NCBI RefSeq assembly: GCF_004359985.1
Contig: NZ_SMRO01000005.1
Coordinates: forward strand, 109,084 to 173,083
DNA length: 64,000 nucleotides
Reading direction: 5' to 3'
Source of the DNA: Paraburkholderia flava
GTDB lineage: Bacteria; Pseudomonadota; Gammaproteobacteria; Burkholderiales; Burkholderiaceae
Shown here: in pieces, positions 37,178-45,083 of the stretch
How positions within the stretch are numbered: the first letter of the stretch is position 1
How the letters are laid out: each line of letters begins with the position of its first letter
Made by a program: the position numbers and the translations under genes
The notes under the pieces: model-generated
What the model was told of the DNA's origin: nothing
Databases searched by the model: none
The model's input: the letters and a program-made list of their open reading frames with translations, nothing else

Positions 37178-38032
37178 ATGTCAGGCAATTCATCCGCGGT
37201 CGATGCAGCAGCGCAACTTTCGTCGGGCGAGACGTTTGCCCGCGCGTTCGTCGCGAACGGCCGGAACACCGAGGTTCATTTCGATTACACGATCACCGAG
37301 GCGTTCAAGCCGACCCAGGACCGGCCGCGTCTGATGGTGAGCCAGCTGTTTCGCAAGCGCCGCATCGATGCGCCGACGAGCCGCTTCTGGTCCGAGAGCC
37401 GGCCGCCCGCAGGCCAGACCGGCGATGTCTTCGAAGGGAAGCTGCGTCAGGAGGCGACATTCCGCTTCGGTACGAGCGAGGCCGAGGTGCGACCGATCTC
37501 CGCGTGGGTGCAGCTTCCCGAAGCGCTCTTCGGCGACGAGCGGGCGATCGCGGAGTTCATCGACTACCGTCTGCTGGTGCGCCTCGCGACCGCCGAGAAC
37601 CAGGCGTTGACGCTCGGCCCCAATGGGCTCTTGAACTATCCCGGCGTGACGCAGCTCAAGTATTCGGGCAGCTACGTCGACGGCGTGCTGGCCGCGTGCA
37701 ACGAGATCGAGCAGAACGGCGCGACCGCGCACGCGATGATCGTCAACTCGGTCGACTACTATCATCAGATGCTCGGCAAGGGCAGCCTCCTCGCCGACCT
37801 CAAGGCGAATGGCACGATCATCGTGCGGACGCGGATGGTCGCGCCGGGCTGTGCGCTCGTCGGTGATTTCGCGGTGGCGGCGCGTTTGCTGCATACGGGC
37901 AAGTCGGTGATCCGCGTCGGTACGCCGCCGACCGGCACGTTCGCGAGCGATGGTTTGGCTGTATGCGCGGAAATCTACGAAGGACTCGCCGTGCATCTGC
38001 CGACGCACTTCTTCCACGCTATGCCGGGCTAA
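37178..38032 (+). CDS. HK97-fold encapsulin-like shell protein
   Basis: 284 residues, encapsulin size. The order of segments fits the HK97 capsid fold: N-arm (1-30), an E-loop-like stretch (55-100), ISAWVQLPEALFGD (107-120) leading into a long spine helix (121-147), GLLNYPGV (150-157), then an A-domain with AHAMIVNSVDYYHQML (184-199), GCALVGDF (224-231) and a final strand ending PTHFFHAM (275-282). These are hallmarks of the phage major capsid family, yet no portal, terminase, protease or tail gene is present. Flanking genes are biosynthetic, so it probably self-assembles into a nanocompartment around one or more pathway enzymes. GAGG precedes the ATG by 7 nt. Fold assignment is from motif reading, not a search. 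Confidence 0.8.
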   Translation: MSGNSSAVDAAAQLSSGETFARAFVANGRNTEVHFDYTITEAFKPTQDRPRLMVSQLFRKRRIDAPTSRFWSESRPPAGQTGDVFEGKLRQEATFRFGTSEAEVRPISAWVQLPEALFGDERAIAEFIDYRLLVRLATAENQALTLGPNGLLNYPGVTQLKYSGSYVDGVLAACNEIEQNGATAHAMIVNSVDYYHQMLGKGSLLADLKANGTIIVRTRMVAPGCALVGDFAVAARLLHTGKSVIRVGTPPTGTFASDGLAVCAEIYEGLAVHLPTHFFHAMPG

Positions 38033-38098
38033 CGGCGCCGCGCGCGTGCGGCAGTGACCGGTCAACACCAGTCTTTCATCAAGGAACAGGGAGCGGCG

Positions 38099-39280
38099 AT
38101 GGACGAGCGCATTGAGGGGGGCGTCAAGACATCGGGATGGCGGTTCTACGGGACTTACATGCCGCTTTTTCTCGGCCTGTTCTGTTGTCACTTCGGGATC
38201 GGCGCGACGCTTTCCGTGCTGCCGTTCTACGTGAAAGACAGGATGGGCGGCAGCGACGTCAGCGTCGGAACGGTGATTGCCGCGATCGCGGTGGCCGTGG
38301 TGATCACGCGGCCGATCGCCGGGCGGCTGTCCGACCGGATCGGTCACAAGACGCTGATGATGATCGGCGCCGTGCTCTGCGCGCTCGCGGGCGCGTGCTA
38401 TGCGATCGCGTCGAATCTGGACCTGCTGGTTGCGGTCAGGGTGCTGCACGGCGTCGGCGAAGGTGCGGTGTTCACGGCGGGCGCGACTTGGCTCGTCGCG
38501 ATTGCGCCGGCCGAGCGGCGCGGCAAGATCGTCGGCCTGTACGGCGTCAGCATGTGGACGGGCGTGACGCTCGGGGCGCTTGCCGGCGCGACGCTGATGA
38601 AGGCGTTCGATTTCGGTCCGGTCTGGGCGGTCTGCACGGTGATGCCGGTGATCGGCGTGCTGTTGATGTCGCGCAAGTCGGCACCCGCGCGGGTCCGCGC
38701 CGCGAGAAAGGCCGCACTGTTTCCCGCGACCGCGTTCGTGCCGGGTGTCGCGCTCGCTTGTGCGTCGATGGGATATGCGGCACTCGCGTCGTTCGTGTCG
38801 CTGCACATGGCAAAGCGCGGTATCGACAACGGCATTCTGGCGTTCAACGTGTTCGGCTTCGCGTATGTCGGGTCGCGGCTGTTTCTCGGTCATCTGCCCG
38901 ACAAGCTCGGACCGTACCGCGTCGCGCTCGGCGCCGCGCTCGTCGAGGCGTGCGGACTGGTGCTGGTAGGCATTGCGCCGTCGCTGGCGGTCGCGGTGGT
39001 CGGCGGGTTCACGATGGGGCTGGGACTGTCGCTGCTTTATCCGTCGCTGGCGCTCGTCGTGATCCGCAACACCGACTCGTCGCAGCACGGTGCCGCGCTC
39101 GGGATGTTCACGTCGTTCTGGGATCTCGGTGTGGCCGCGGGCGGTATCGTTGCGGGCTTCGTCGCGAGTCGTACCGGCTATCCGGCGATCTATGTCGTGA
39201 TGCTGGTGTTCGCGGTTGTGTCGGCGGGTCTCGTGCCGCTTGCGGCGTTGCGTCGCACGGCGACAGTCTCGCAACCCTGA
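38099..39280 (+). CDS. MFS transporter (probable exporter of the cluster product)
   Basis: 393 residues with about 12 transmembrane helices; motif A reads GRLSDRIGHK between helices 2 and 3. Start at the ATG at 38099, with GGGAG just upstream; a GTG 15 codons earlier is an alternative. Sits in the middle of the biosynthetic operon, 66 nt after the shell gene, so export of, or resistance to, the product is the likely role. Confidence 0.87.
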   Translation: MDERIEGGVKTSGWRFYGTYMPLFLGLFCCHFGIGATLSVLPFYVKDRMGGSDVSVGTVIAAIAVAVVITRPIAGRLSDRIGHKTLMMIGAVLCALAGACYAIASNLDLLVAVRVLHGVGEGAVFTAGATWLVAIAPAERRGKIVGLYGVSMWTGVTLGALAGATLMKAFDFGPVWAVCTVMPVIGVLLMSRKSAPARVRAARKAALFPATAFVPGVALACASMGYAALASFVSLHMAKRGIDNGILAFNVFGFAYVGSRLFLGHLPDKLGPYRVALGAALVEACGLVLVGIAPSLAVAVVGGFTMGLGLSLLYPSLALVVIRNTDSSQHGAALGMFTSFWDLGVAAGGIVAGFVASRTGYPAIYVVMLVFAVVSAGLVPLAALRRTATVSQP

Positions 39281-39310
39281 ACCCACGCGGAGTGTCTGGA
39301 GAATTCATCA

Positions 39311-39907
39311 ATGAGTGGAAACAATCTCGTGTGGCAGGACGTGACGATCGGTGCCGAAGCACGTGCTGCGCAAAAGAACCAGCAGCCGTGCGTGCTCTGG
39401 TTCACCGGTCTGTCGGGCGCGGGTAAATCGACGATCGCGAATCTTGTCGATGAACGGCTCTTCGCGCGCAACCGCCACTGCTTCGTTCTCGATGGCGACA
39501 ACGTGCGGCACCGGCTCAATCGCGATCTCGGTTTCACCGACGAGGATCGCGCGGAGAACGTGCGACGAGCTGGCGAAGTCGCGCGGCTGATGGTCGATGC
39601 CGGGCTGATCGTGCTCGTCACGTTCATCTCGCCGTTTCGCGAGCAGCGGCTCGCGGCGCGGCGTCTGTTCGGCGCGCGCGAGTTCGTCGAAGTGCATGTC
39701 GATACGCCGCTCGAAGTCGCGGAGGCGCGCGATCCGAAAGGACTCTATCGCAAGGCGCGTAGCGGACTCATCACGCACTTCACCGGCGTCGACTCACCGT
39801 ACGAGGCACCCGACGAACCCGAGATCCGTCTCGACACCACGCGATGGAATGCGCAGCAATCGGCGGATGCGGTGCTAGCGTGGCTGGATCGAGAGAAGCT
39901 GATTTGA
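39311..39907 (+). CDS. cysC: adenylylsulfate (APS) kinase
   Basis: 198 residues, a stand-alone APS kinase. Walker [10 protein letters not shown] is near residue 33, followed by [15 protein letters not shown] (APS-binding), FISPFREQR and the mobile-lid [10 protein letters not shown] segment. It phosphorylates APS to PAPS, the donor for sulfotransferases. No ATP sulfurylase, PAPS reductase or other assimilation gene is nearby, so this copy looks dedicated to the sulfotransferase of this cluster. Its stop overlaps the TTG start of the oxidase. Confidence 0.93.
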   Translation: MSGNNLVWQDVTIGAEARAAQKNQQPCVLWFTGLSGAGKSTIANLVDERLFARNRHCFVLDGDNVRHRLNRDLGFTDEDRAENVRRAGEVARLMVDAGLIVLVTFISPFREQRLAARRLFGAREFVEVHVDTPLEVAEARDPKGLYRKARSGLITHFTGVDSPYEAPDEPEIRLDTTRWNAQQSADAVLAWLDREKLI

Positions 39908-41061
39908 ACGTCGATTTCGTCGTGATCGGCGGCGGGATGGCGGGCGCCGCGTGCGCGTATTGCCTGGCGGAAGCGGGGCGCGTCGCGTTGCTCGACGGCG
40001 AGGATGCGTTCGGCTATCACGCGACCGGGCGCTCGGCGGCGATCTTTTCCGAATACTTCGGCGCGCAGCCGGTGCGTCTGCTGACTGCGGCGAGTCGGGT
40101 GTTTTTCGAAAGTCCTCCGGATGGGTTCGTCGATGTACCGTTGGTGTCGCCACGCGGCACGATCGCGCTCGCGACTGCAGCCGACGTCGATGCCGGGCGC
40201 TTCGACGCCGCACTCGGCGAGAGTCGTCCGCCGCACGCAGCCGCTGTCGAGATCACGCTCGACGATGCGCGCTCGATGTGTCCGATCCTGTCGCCGGTAG
40301 AGTATGTGAGGGCGTTGAGCCGGCCCTCGGTGCTGGACATCGACGTCGACGCGCTACACCAGGGCTTTCTGCGCGGCGTGCGTGCACGCGGCGGCAGCAC
40401 GATTCGCGGCGCGCGCGTACGCGGCTTGCGTCGCGACGGTGCTGCGTGGCGGATCGATGCAACCGGCGAGCAGACATTCACCGCTGGGTGCGTCGTCAAT
40501 GCGGCCGGTGCGTGGGCCGACGAAGTCGCGGCGATGGCCGGTGTCGCGCCGATCGGACTGGTGCCGAAGCGTCGCACCGCAGTGCTCGTCGATGTACCGG
40601 ATGATCTGCAACTTCGCGCGTGGCCGCTGGTCACCGATCTCGCCGATACCTTTTACTTCAGGCCGGAAAGCGGCAAGCTGATGGTGAGTCCGTCCGACGA
40701 GACGCCCGTTGCACCGTGCGATGCGCAGCCGGAAGAACTGGACGTCGCCGTCGCGATTCAACGGCTCGAAGCGGTGACGACGCTGCGGGTCGCGCGGGTC
40801 GTGCGCAAGTGGGCCGGTCTGCGCAGTATGATCGCCGATGACGTGCCGGTGCTCGGTGCAACGCGCGACACGCCAAGGTTCGTCTGGGCGGCTGCATTCG
40901 GTGGTTACGGCATTCAGACGGCGCCTGCTGCGGGACGCGCGGTGGCCGCACTGGTCATGCGCGGTGAGTTGCCCGATGAGTTGCACGCCGTGGGTCTGAC
41001 CGAAGCGCGGTTGTCGCCTGAGCGCGTCGCAAGAGAACATAAAAATGGAGAGAGTCGATGA
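39904..41061 (+). CDS. FAD-dependent oxidoreductase, DAO (glycine/D-amino acid oxidase) family
   Basis: About 385 residues. N-terminal dinucleotide fold [19 protein letters not shown], the ATGRSAA segment, and a C-terminal FAD-binding [16 protein letters not shown], all typical of the DAO superfamily that oxidises amines or amino acids to imines with release of peroxide. I choose the TTG at 39904, which overlaps the cysC stop (TTGA) and follows a GAGAAG ribosome site; an ATG at 39844 inside cysC is the alternative. Its stop overlaps the next ATG, so the last three genes are translationally chained. Confidence 0.85.
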   Translation: MNVDFVVIGGGMAGAACAYCLAEAGRVALLDGEDAFGYHATGRSAAIFSEYFGAQPVRLLTAASRVFFESPPDGFVDVPLVSPRGTIALATAADVDAGRFDAALGESRPPHAAAVEITLDDARSMCPILSPVEYVRALSRPSVLDIDVDALHQGFLRGVRARGGSTIRGARVRGLRRDGAAWRIDATGEQTFTAGCVVNAAGAWADEVAAMAGVAPIGLVPKRRTAVLVDVPDDLQLRAWPLVTDLADTFYFRPESGKLMVSPSDETPVAPCDAQPEELDVAVAIQRLEAVTTLRVARVVRKWAGLRSMIADDVPVLGATRDTPRFVWAAAFGGYGIQTAPAAGRAVAALVMRGELPDELHAVGLTEARLSPERVAREHKNGESR

Positions 41062-41576
41062 AATACCTGACCGGTTGCAGCATCGCGGCACTCGTACTTT
41101 CGCTTGTCAGCCACGCGACGTTCGCCGACGAAGCGCGCGTGAATCGCGGCAACGATCCGTTCTTTCAGATCTCGAAGGCGATCGCCGATTGCCCGGTGCC
41201 GCTCGGACCGCTCGTGACCGAGCAGGAGTGGCTCGACGATGCGCACTACCGGATCGAGCGCGGCAACAGCTGCTGGGTGGAGGGGCGTTGCAGGCTGTCG
41301 AACGGTTATCTGTACGACAAGGAAATCCAGGAAGCCGTCGGCCGGCGTCTGACGAACATCAACTACACGACGCATTGGCTCGACAACACGACACTGTGGT
41401 TCACGCTGCAGCGGCGGTTTATCTATGTGGAAGGATGCGTGTCGCCGGACTTCGACAAGGAGAAGTTCCTGACGGAACTCGGCAAGACCGCGGACGTCGA
41501 GCGGGTGATCGACAATACGATGACGGATCCGAAGGGGAAGCCGCCGTACAAGACGGTGACGGGGGTGGGGAAGTAG
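41058..41576 (+). CDS. exported BON-like protein at the end of the encapsulin cluster
   Basis: 172 residues. Signal peptide 1-24 (cleavage after TFA). The middle to C-terminus, from about residue 95, has the pattern of a BON domain: an acidic/Lys helix DKEIQEAVGRRLTNI, a strand pair ending FIYVEGCV, and a final helix TADVERVIDNTM. Four Cys in the mature part could form disulfides. ATG overlaps the oxidase stop (ATGA). An exported protein in this operon is unexpected; it may act in periplasmic handling or export of the product, or be a passenger. Function unknown. Confidence 0.6.
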   Translation: MKYLTGCSIAALVLSLVSHATFADEARVNRGNDPFFQISKAIADCPVPLGPLVTEQEWLDDAHYRIERGNSCWVEGRCRLSNGYLYDKEIQEAVGRRLTNINYTTHWLDNTTLWFTLQRRFIYVEGCVSPDFDKEKFLTELGKTADVERVIDNTMTDPKGKPPYKTVTGVGK

Positions 41577-41610
41577 TGATGTCTGGACGTCAAGGGTGAC
41601 GACCTGACGG

Positions 41611-41636
41611 ACCCCATGGCGCGATGTCCATGGGGT
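41611..41636. terminator. hairpin between the encapsulin cluster and ychF
   Basis: 9-bp arms ACCCCATGG (41611-41619) and CCATGGGGT (41628-41636) with an 8-nt loop, between two convergent genes. No T-run follows on either strand, so termination efficiency is doubtful. Confidence 0.5.
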
Positions 41637-41652
41637 GCAGTGTGGCTTGTCG

Positions 41653-42747
41653 TTAGACGTTAAACAGAAAATTCATCACGTCGCCATCATGCACGACGTA
41701 TTCCTTCCCTTCCGCCCGCATCTTGCCCGCTTCCTTCGCCCCATGCTCGCCCTTGTACGCGACGTAGTCCGCGAAGCCGATGGTCTGCGCGCGGATGAAG
41801 CCTCGCTCGAAGTCCGTGTGGATCACGCCGGCAGCCTGCGGTGCCGTGTCGCCGATATGGATCGTCCACGCGCGCACTTCCTTCACGCCTGCGGTGAAGT
41901 AGGTCTGCAGACCGAGCAGCTTGAAGGCCGCGCGGATCACGCGGCTCAGGCCCGGCTCTTCCATGCCCATGTCGGACAGGAACACTTCCTTGTCTTCGTC
42001 GGCGAGATCGGCGATCTCCGCTTCGATCGCGGCGCACACCGCGACGACCGGTGAATTTTCCGCTTCCGCGTGACGGCGCACTGCGTCGAGGTGCGGGTTG
42101 TTCTCGAAGCCGTCGTCCATCACGTTCGCGACGTACATCGTCGGCTTCGCGGTGATCAGGCAGAACGGCTTGAGCAGCGCATTCTCGTCGTCCGACAGCG
42201 ACAGCGCGCGGACCGGCTTCGCCTGGTCGAGCTGCGCGCGGACTTTTTCGAGCACGGCGGCGAGCTTGCCCGCTTCCTTGTCGTTACCGGACTTCGCGGC
42301 CTTCGAATAACGCGTCAGCGACTTTTCGACAGTAGCGAGGTCGGCGAGCGCGAGTTCGGTGTTGATCACCTCGATGTCCGACAGCGGATCGACCTTGCCC
42401 GCGACGTGGATCACGTTCTCGTCTTCGAAGCAGCGCACCACGTGCGTGATCGCATCGGTTTCGCGGATGTTCGCGAGGAACTGGTTGCCGAGCCCTTCGC
42501 CCTTGCTCGCGCCCGCGACGAGGCCCGCGATGTCGACGAATTCGACGACGGCCGGCACGATGCGCTCAGGCTTGACGATCTCGGCCAGCGCGTTCAGGCG
42601 CGCGTCCGGCACCTCGACGATGCCGACGTTCGGTTCGATCGTGCAGAACGGGTAGTTTTCGGCGGCGATGCCGGCCTTGGTCAGTGCGTTGAAAAGCGTG
42701 GACTTGCCGACGTTCGGCAGGCCGACGATGCCGCATTTGAGGCTCAT
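41653..42747 (-). CDS. ychF: redox-regulated ATPase/GTPase YchF (OLA1)
   Basis: 364 residues. OBG-like P-loop [18 protein letters not shown] near the N-terminus, ATP-preferring NVMD in place of NKxD, a coiled-coil insertion and a C-terminal TGS domain. YchF binds the ribosome and prefers ATP; it is linked to stress and translation control. Start at 42747 (MSLKCGIVG), the conserved family N-terminus. Confidence 0.97.
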   Translation of the reverse strand: MSLKCGIVGLPNVGKSTLFNALTKAGIAAENYPFCTIEPNVGIVEVPDARLNALAEIVKPERIVPAVVEFVDIAGLVAGASKGEGLGNQFLANIRETDAITHVVRCFEDENVIHVAGKVDPLSDIEVINTELALADLATVEKSLTRYSKAAKSGNDKEAGKLAAVLEKVRAQLDQAKPVRALSLSDDENALLKPFCLITAKPTMYVANVMDDGFENNPHLDAVRRHAEAENSPVVAVCAAIEAEIADLADEDKEVFLSDMGMEEPGLSRVIRAAFKLLGLQTYFTAGVKEVRAWTIHIGDTAPQAAGVIHTDFERGFIRAQTIGFADYVAYKGEHGAKEAGKMRAEGKEYVVHDGDVMNFLFNV

Positions 42748-42959
42748 GGGATATCTCTGGAAATCGAATCGGGTGATAACTGGCTTCGTCGCGCGCGGGG
42801 GCGCAGACAACGCACAAGCGCGGCGTCGTGCCGCTGACGGCCGGCGCCGGAAAAACCGCAATTGTAACCCTGTCCGGGGTGCTGGTCCGCAGGCGGGCGG
42901 CTGCCACGCCGGTCACCGGCAGCGCGCCCGCCCGGGCCATCGCGAATGGCACCCACAGC

Positions 42960-42965
42960 TATAAT
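42960..42965 (+). promoter_or_regulatory. -10 box directly upstream of the UbiH-family gene
   Basis: A perfect TATAAT ends 6 bp before the ATG at 42972, so transcription should start at or next to the start codon. No clear -35 box at 16-18 bp. Suggests a leaderless mRNA. Confidence 0.5.
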
Positions 42966-42971
42966 GCGCGA

Positions 42972-44141
42972 ATGACTCATACCCAGACCTTTGACGCCGC
43001 CGTGATCGGCGGCGGGCTCGTCGGCAAGACCGCTGCGCTCGCGTTGACGCAGGGCGGTCTGCGCGTCGCGCTGCTCGCGCAGCCGTGTGCGCCGCAACCC
43101 GCCGACGAAGCCTTCGACGCCCGGGTCTACGCACTGTCCGCGAGTTCGCAGGCGCTGCTCGAGCGGCTGCGCGTGTGGCAGGCGCTCGATGTATCGAAGC
43201 TGTCGCCGGTCTATGACATGCGGGTGTTCGGTGATGCGCATGCCGAGCTGCATTTCTCCGCGTTCCAGGCGTCGGTGCCGCAGCTTGCGTGGATCGCGGA
43301 GTCGTCGCTGATCGAGCGTGCGCTCGATGCCGCGCTGCGCTTTCAGGCGAACGTCACGTGGCTCGATACGCGTGCGCAGGGCCTCGACGTGACGTCCACC
43401 GGCGCGACCGTCGCGCTCGCGAACGGTCGCACGATCGCCGCCGATCTGGTCGTCGGCGCGGATGGTGCGCACTCGTGGGTGCGTTCGCAGATCGAGTCGA
43501 ACGTCACGCGGCGCGACTATAAGCAAACCGGCGTGGTCGCGAATTTCAAGGCGGAGCGGCCGCATCGCGAGACTGCGTATCAATGGTTTAGCGAAGGCGA
43601 GATCGTCGCGTTGCTGCCGTTGCCCGATGGTCATGTGTCGCTGGTATGGTCGGCGCGCACCGAACACGCGGACGAACTGCTCGCACTCGATCCCGCGGAA
43701 CTCGCGGCCGAAGTCGAGCGCGTGTCGCAGGGCGTACTGGGCGGTCTCGAATGCGTGACGCCGGCGAAGGGTTTTCCGCTGTCGATGCAAACCGTCGATC
43801 GTTTGATCGCGCCGCGCGTCGCGCTGGTCGGCGATGCCGCGCATCTGATTCATCCGCTCGCGGGCCAGGGAATGAACCTCGGGCTGCGCGACGTGGCGTC
43901 GCTGGCCGATGTCGTCGCGCAGAAGGAAGCGTTCCGCGATACCGGCGATACCGTGCTGCTGCGTCGCTACGAACGCTCGCGTCGCGAGGACATCCGCGCG
44001 CTGATGCTCGCCACCGACGGTCTGCAGAAACTGTTTGCGGTGCCCGGGCCGTTCGCGCGTGCGATGCGCAACGCAGGCATGGCGATGGTGGGTGCGCAGC
44101 CGCTGGTCAAACGCTGGCTGGTGTCGGCGGCATTGGGATAA
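42972..44141 (+). CDS. UbiH/UbiF/COQ6-family FAD monooxygenase
   Basis: 389 residues. N-terminal VIGGGLVGKTAALAL FAD loop, the central DLVVGADGAHSWVR motif and the C-terminal GDAAHLIHPLAGQGMNLGL, diagnostic of ring hydroxylases of ubiquinone synthesis. Which ring position it hydroxylates cannot be told from sequence; betaproteobacteria have several paralogues. No Shine-Dalgarno sequence; probably leaderless (see the -10 box). Confidence 0.9.
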   Translation: MTHTQTFDAAVIGGGLVGKTAALALTQGGLRVALLAQPCAPQPADEAFDARVYALSASSQALLERLRVWQALDVSKLSPVYDMRVFGDAHAELHFSAFQASVPQLAWIAESSLIERALDAALRFQANVTWLDTRAQGLDVTSTGATVALANGRTIAADLVVGADGAHSWVRSQIESNVTRRDYKQTGVVANFKAERPHRETAYQWFSEGEIVALLPLPDGHVSLVWSARTEHADELLALDPAELAAEVERVSQGVLGGLECVTPAKGFPLSMQTVDRLIAPRVALVGDAAHLIHPLAGQGMNLGLRDVASLADVVAQKEAFRDTGDTVLLRRYERSRREDIRALMLATDGLQKLFAVPGPFARAMRNAGMAMVGAQPLVKRWLVSAALG

Positions 44142-44242
44142 CGAGGTAACGGGTAAAGGCAGTACCGCTCGAACATTCGAAGCAGGCGCGCGCATCCGGC
44201 GTGCGCGAATCTATCAGTGAATCAGGGACTCAGGGAATCCGC

Positions 44243-44968
44243 ATGAACAAGCCTCTCCGTATCGCCGTGCTGGTCCTCGCGACCGTCGCCGCGACGCTCG
44301 GCTGCACCGCGCAGGCCGACCAGACCACCGACAAACTCAAGACGACGCTGCAGGCGCGCCTCGGCGACGTGACGATCAAGGGCATCACGAAATCGCCGAT
44401 CGCCGGGTTGTACGAAGTGAACCTCGGCACCCAGATGCTCTACAGCGATGCGGCAGGCGACTACGTGCTGCTCGGCGATCTCGTCGATGCGAAGACGCAC
44501 AAGAACCTGACCGAAGCGCGCATGTCGGAAATCAACAAGATCGACTTCGCGAGCCTGCCGTTCGCGAACGCGGTGAAAGTGGTGAAGGGCAACGGTAGCC
44601 GCCGCATCGCGGTGTTCTCCGATCCGAACTGCCCGTACTGCAAGCAGCTGGAAAAGACGCTGAAGTCGGTCGATAACGTGACGGTCTACACGTTCCTGTA
44701 TCCGGTGCTGACACCGGATTCGGCGGTGAAGTCGAAGTCGATCTGGTGTTCCGCCGACCGCGCGAAGGCGTGGGAATCGTGGATGCAGGATCACCAGGCG
44801 CCGACCGCCGCCGGCACCTGCGATACCGCCGCGATCGACAAGAACCTCGCACTCGGCCAGTCGATGAACGTGACCGGCACGCCGACGGTGTTCCTTGCGG
44901 ATGGCCGTCGTCTGCCGGGCGCTGTGCCTGCTGATGAACTGAACAAGCAGCTGTCGGCGGTGCACTAA
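44243..44968 (+). CDS. dsbC: periplasmic thiol:disulfide isomerase, DsbC family
   Basis: 241 residues. Signal peptide about 1-26, N-terminal dimerisation domain, then a thioredoxin-fold domain with active site CPYC at 130-133 and a cis-Pro loop TGTPTVF. A second Cys pair lies further on, as in DsbC. It corrects wrong disulfides in the periplasm, kept reduced by DsbD. Start ATG at 44243 has AGGGA 6 nt upstream; a GTG 14 codons earlier would spoil the signal peptide. Confidence 0.93.
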   Translation: MNKPLRIAVLVLATVAATLGCTAQADQTTDKLKTTLQARLGDVTIKGITKSPIAGLYEVNLGTQMLYSDAAGDYVLLGDLVDAKTHKNLTEARMSEINKIDFASLPFANAVKVVKGNGSRRIAVFSDPNCPYCKQLEKTLKSVDNVTVYTFLYPVLTPDSAVKSKSIWCSADRAKAWESWMQDHQAPTAAGTCDTAAIDKNLALGQSMNVTGTPTVFLADGRRLPGAVPADELNKQLSAVH

Positions 44969-45083
44969 GCCGTAGCAGCGCATCGCGTGAGGCACGACAG
45001 GTGTCTGTCTCACGCGATTCCGATGTGCATCCCGCAGTTGCCGTTTCCCCTATCTTCTTTCGCCGTCCGCCTCCCTCCCGCCG

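Noticed and set aside
37178..38032. Shell protein as a prophage capsid remnant
   Set aside because: No phage gene, integrase or attachment site nearby; the gene is intact and sits in an operon of biosynthetic genes with good ribosome sites.
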